Positions 14,489 through 17,060 of a stretch of DNA of 17,060 nt are shown here, piece by piece. Source of the stretch: an uncultured Pseudorhodobacter sp. Its GTDB lineage: Bacteria; Pseudomonadota; Alphaproteobacteria; Rhodobacterales; Rhodobacteraceae. The notes beneath the pieces were generated by a model. That model was not told the origin of the DNA. It did not search any database and saw only the letters and a program-made list of their open reading frames with translations. Both the position numbers and the translations under genes were made by a program. The first letter of the stretch is position 1. Every line of letters starts with the position of its first letter. The stretch spans positions 1 to 17,060 of the forward strand of contig CAMFIX010000016.1 in the NCBI GenBank assembly GCA_945952425.1. Reading direction: 5' to 3'.

Positions 14489-14835
14489 GGGTTGCAGGGC
14501 TTGGGTTTCGCAAGGGCGTTTCGGCCGAGAGCCTTGCGCAGGTGCTGGCGCTGGTCGGGCCCTATGAAGCTTTGGCGACCGTAGACGCCAAGGCGCAGGA
14601 GCCGGGATTGCTGAACCTTCTCAAGATTATCCAGCTTGATCTTCACGTTATTTCGCGTGACAGGCTGCGCGCGGCAGAGGTTGCGGGCGAGGGTCCGGCG
14701 CGGGCGCTTTACGGCACGGGATCGGTGGCGGAATCGGCTGCCCTCGCCGCGGCCGGTCCCGGGGCGCGGCTGGTGGTCGCGCGTGTCAAAGGCCCCGACG
14801 GCAGCACCGTCGCGGCGGTAGCGGAGGCGTCATGA
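14485..14835 (+). CDS. cobE: CobE, CbiG C-terminal-like cobalamin biosynthesis protein
   Basis: Small protein of 116 residues resembling the C-terminal domain of CbiG. It is required for aerobic B12 synthesis in P. denitrificans but without a settled reaction; a role in handling or channelling corrin intermediates has been proposed for the family. Visible features are VAGLGFRKGVSAESL at the N-terminus, the central ATVDAKAQEPGLL, GTGSVAESAALAAAGPGARL and the C-terminal KGPDGSTVA. The frame is open upstream into cobL, but ATG 14485 in the ATGA overlap with cobL is chosen, with GGAG about 9 bases before it. It overlaps cobM by 4 bases at the other end, so it sits fully coupled between two methyltransferase genes. 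Confidence 0.92.
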   Translation: MRVAGLGFRKGVSAESLAQVLALVGPYEALATVDAKAQEPGLLNLLKIIQLDLHVISRDRLRAAEVAGEGPARALYGTGSVAESAALAAAGPGARLVVARVKGPDGSTVAAVAEAS

Positions 14836-15608
14836 TCCATTTCATCGGGGCAGGGCCTGGGGCTGCCGATCTCATCACCCTGCGCGGGCGGAACCTGATC
14901 GCGGCGGCGCCGGTCTGCCTTTACGCGGGCTCGCTCGTGCCGGTCGAGCTTTTGGACCATTGTCCGCCGGGCGCCCGGATCGTGAACACCGCGCCGCTCT
15001 CGCTGGACCAGATCGTCACGGAGATGGCGGAGGCCACGGCGCGGGGCGAGGATGTCGCGCGGCTGCATTCGGGCGATCTGTCGATCTGGTCGGCGATGGG
15101 AGAGCAGCTGCGGCGGCTGCGGGAGTTGGGCATTCCCTATGACGTGACGCCGGGGGTGCCGAGCTTTGCGGCCTCGGCGGCGGCGCTTGGTGCGGAGCTG
15201 ACTCTGCCCGGTCTGGCGCAATCGGTGGTGCTGACGCGGACGCCGGGGCGGGCTTCGGCGATGCCGGAGGGCGAGAGCCTGGTGGCCTTTGCGCGGACCG
15301 GGGCGACGCTGGCGATCCACCTGTCGATCCATGCCCTGGGCCAGGTCATAGCCGATCTGACGCCGGTTCTGGGCGACTGTCCGGTCGCCGTTGTCTGGCG
15401 CGCGACCTGGGCCGATCAGCGGGTGATCCGGGGAACCTTGTCGACAATCGAGGCGCTCGTGGGGCCCGAGGTGGACCGGACGGCGCTGATCCTGGTGGGC
15501 CGCGCGCTGGCCGCCGAGGGCTTCGACGAGAGCCGGCTTTACGCCGACGATTACGACCGCCGCTATCGTCCGCGCGGCACGGCGCCGCGGTTTCCGGAGG
15601 CGACATGA
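14832..15608 (+). CDS. cobM: Precorrin-4 C11-methyltransferase CobM
   Basis: Class III SAM methyltransferase that methylates C11 of precorrin-4 to give precorrin-5. It has 258 residues. Visible features are IHFIGAGPGAADLITLRG (2-19), VCLYAGSLVP (28-37), LHSGDLSIWSAMGEQL (78-93, the CobM form of the SAM-loop motif), DVTPGVPSFAASAAALG, and the C-terminal RRYRPRG. GGAGG lies 4 bases before the ATG, which overlaps the cobE stop as ATGA. Its own TGA overlaps the cobB ATG in the same way. Confidence 0.97.
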   Translation: MIHFIGAGPGAADLITLRGRNLIAAAPVCLYAGSLVPVELLDHCPPGARIVNTAPLSLDQIVTEMAEATARGEDVARLHSGDLSIWSAMGEQLRRLRELGIPYDVTPGVPSFAASAAALGAELTLPGLAQSVVLTRTPGRASAMPEGESLVAFARTGATLAIHLSIHALGQVIADLTPVLGDCPVAVVWRATWADQRVIRGTLSTIEALVGPEVDRTALILVGRALAAEGFDESRLYADDYDRRYRPRGTAPRFPEAT

Positions 15609-16885
15609 GGGGATTTCTGGTCTCGGCCCCGGCATCGGGTTCGGGCAAGACATTGGTGACGCTGGGAATCTCTCGCGCCTTACGGCGTAAGGGCGTGGCG
15701 GTCCAGTGTTTCAAATCGGGGCCCGACTACATCGACCCGGCCTTCCACCGGGCGGCGACGGGGCGGGCGAGCTTCAACCTCGACAGCTGGGCCATGGGTC
15801 TGCCGATGGTGCAGGCGGTGCTGGCGCAGGCCGAGGGGGCGGAGGTCGTGGTGGCCGAGGGCTCGATGGGGCTGCATGACGGGGTGGCCGGGCCGGGCGC
15901 CTGGGGCAGGGGGGCGAGTGCCGACCTGGCCGTCGCGATGGGCTGGCCGGTGGTCCTGGTGCTGGACGTCTCGGGCCAGGCGCAGACGGCGGGGGCGGTG
16001 GCCTTGGGTTGCCAGAATTTCCGACCGGGGCTGCGGCTGGCGGGGGTCGTGCTGAACAAGGTCGCCTCGCCGCGGCATGAGCGGCTGGCGCGGGCGGGGG
16101 TCGAAGCGGCGGGGCTGCGGGTCTTGGGCGCGCTGCCGCGGCAGAAGGGGGCGGAGGTGCCGGAGCGGCATCTGGGCCTGGTGCAGGCCGAGGAGTTGCC
16201 GCAGCTGGAGAGCGTGCTGGAGGCGGCGGCCGACCTGGTCGCGACGCATCTGGACCTCGACGCTTTGCTGGCGGCGGCGGCGCCTGTGGTCGGGGGCGGC
16301 GTGCTGCGGGTGACGCCGCCCGGTCAGCGCATCGTGCTGGCGCGGGACGAGGCGTTTTCCTTCGTCTATCCGCACCTTCTGGAAGGCTGGCGCGCGGCGG
16401 GGGCGGAAATCGTCACCTTCTCGCCGCTGGCCGATGAGCCGCCGCCTGCGGGCGACATCTGCTGGTTGCCGGGCGGCTATCCCGAGCTGCACGCGGGCCG
16501 GATCGCGGGGGCGGCGCGCTTCCTGGAGGGTCTGCGCGCCTTCGACGGTCCGGTGCATGGCGAATGCGGCGGCTACATGGTGCTGGGCGAGGCCTTGGTC
16601 GATGGGGCAGGGGTGTCGCATCGGATGGCGGGGATGCTCGGGCTGGTGACCTCGTTCGCCAAGCGCAAGATGCATCTGGGCTATCGGCTGGCCGAGATCG
16701 AAAACCCGCCCCCCGGCCTGGCGCTACGCCTGCGCGGGCACGAGTTCCATTACTCGAACATCATCGCGCAACGCGATGAGCCACTTGGGAAAGTCACGGA
16801 TGCCGATGGGATTCTCGTGCCCGAGACCGGCTCGCGGCGGGGCCATGTGACGGGCACCTATTTCCACATGATCGCCGAGGCCTGA
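15605..16885 (+). CDS. cobB: Hydrogenobyrinic acid a,c-diamide synthase CobB (glutamine-hydrolysing)
   Basis: ATP- and glutamine-dependent amidation of the a and c acetate groups of hydrogenobyrinic acid, the step before cobalt insertion by CobNST. It has 426 residues. The N-terminal dethiobiotin-synthetase-like domain has FLVSAPASGSGKTLVT (P-loop, residues 8-16), FKSGPDYIDP (36-45), and VVAEGSMGLHDG. The C-terminal class I glutamine amidotransferase domain has WLPGGYPELHAG and HGECGGYMVLGEAL, with nucleophile Cys321. The pair FHYSN and a C-terminal TGTYFHMI carries the expected His. GGAGG lies 4 bases before the ATG, which is in an ATGA overlap with cobM. The cobA start directly follows its stop (TGAATG). 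Confidence 0.96.
   Translation: MRGFLVSAPASGSGKTLVTLGISRALRRKGVAVQCFKSGPDYIDPAFHRAATGRASFNLDSWAMGLPMVQAVLAQAEGAEVVVAEGSMGLHDGVAGPGAWGRGASADLAVAMGWPVVLVLDVSGQAQTAGAVALGCQNFRPGLRLAGVVLNKVASPRHERLARAGVEAAGLRVLGALPRQKGAEVPERHLGLVQAEELPQLESVLEAAADLVATHLDLDALLAAAAPVVGGGVLRVTPPGQRIVLARDEAFSFVYPHLLEGWRAAGAEIVTFSPLADEPPPAGDICWLPGGYPELHAGRIAGAARFLEGLRAFDGPVHGECGGYMVLGEALVDGAGVSHRMAGMLGLVTSFAKRKMHLGYRLAEIENPPPGLALRLRGHEFHYSNIIAQRDEPLGKVTDADGILVPETGSRRGHVTGTYFHMIAEA
15678..15692. repeat. Perfect palindrome CCTTAC-N3-GTAAGG, copy 2 (inside cobB)
   Basis: Same arms as the copy in cobC, spacer GGC, in the 5' part of cobB. It covers codons for the segment around residues 25-30. A one-mismatch relative (CCTTCC-AGT-GTAAGG) is in cobQ at 2121-2135. 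Confidence 0.6.
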
Positions 16886-17060
16886 ATGTTCGTCTCCTTC
16901 GTTTCCTCCGGTCCGGGCGACCCCGAGCTTCTGACGGTCAAGGCCGCCAAGCGCATTGCCGAGGCCGATGCGATCCTGTTCGACGACCTGTCGGCGGGGC
17001 CGATCCTGGCCTTGGCGCGAGAGGGGGCGGATCTGGTGGGCGTGGGCAAAAGGGCCGGGC
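16886..17060 (+). CDS. cobA: Uroporphyrinogen-III C-methyltransferase CobA (3' partial)
   Basis: First 58 residues of a SUMT-type SAM methyltransferase, which methylates uroporphyrinogen III at C2 and C7 to give precorrin-2, the entry step of the pathway. Visible features are FVSFVSSGPGDPELLTVKAA at the N-terminus (SAM-site Gly-rich loop), ADAILFDDLSAGPILALA, and VGVGKRAG just at the window end, the hallmark GKRAG of SUMT enzymes. The ATG immediately follows the cobB TGA, with GAGG 5 bases upstream. The gene runs off the right edge, so C-terminal features cannot be assessed. Alternative class III methylases such as CobI or CobJ lack the GKRAG motif. Confidence 0.92.
   Translation, partial: MFVSFVSSGPGDPELLTVKAAKRIAEADAILFDDLSAGPILALAREGADLVGVGKRAG

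Overview
This window is almost entirely an aerobic (cob-type) vitamin B12 biosynthesis locus. The very high GC content, the protein styles, the gene set (cobG, cobW, cobN, cobE, cobL fusion) and the alphaproteobacterial form of the B12 riboswitch point to an alphaproteobacterium, most likely of the Rhodobacterales/Paracoccus-Rhodobacter type. That placement is an inference from sequence character, not from a search. No mobile elements, RNA genes or CRISPR arrays were seen.

Layout: (1) 2-1854, plus strand: the 3' part of cobD (cbiB-type, cut by the left window edge) and cobC. Both act on the aminopropanol arm. (2) 4499-1835, minus strand: a tightly coupled unit cobO - HAD-family hydrolase - cobQ, running towards cobC and overlapping it tail to tail by 20 bases. 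(3) 4500-4829: the only real intergenic region. It carries a cobalamin riboswitch (aptamer about 4549-4755) facing the plus strand. (4) 4830-12595, plus strand: DUF1636 putative 2Fe-2S/metal-binding protein - cobW - cobN - cobG - cobH - cobI - cobJ, with gaps of 0-1 bases or small overlaps. (5) 13311-12574, minus strand: cobK alone, overlapping cobJ tail to tail by 22 bases and cobL head to head at the start codon. (6) 13310-17060, plus strand: cobL - cobE - cobM - cobB - cobA, all coupled by 4-base ATGA overlaps or abutting; cobA is cut by the right edge.

Together the genes cover most of the route from uroporphyrinogen III to the adenosylated corrinoid. CobA and CobI methylate, CobG makes precorrin-3B using O2, CobJ contracts the ring, and CobM, CobK, CobL and CobH carry the macrocycle to hydrogenobyrinate. 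CobB amidates, CobN is the large cobaltochelatase subunit, CobO adenosylates, CobQ completes the amidations, and CobC/CobD supply and attach the aminopropanol arm. CobE and CobW are accessory. Not seen here: cobF (C1 methylation/deacetylation), cobS and cobT (chelatase partners), the corrin reductase, and the nucleotide-loop genes (cobP/U/V). They would have to lie outside the window.

The most interesting points are the DUF1636 gene as first gene under the riboswitch, the HAD phosphatase-like protein embedded in the cobO-cobQ unit, the inverted cobK island whose start codon overlaps that of cobL, a shared 15-base palindrome (CCTTAC-N3-GTAAGG) in two distant genes, and a codon-usage shift inside cobN.
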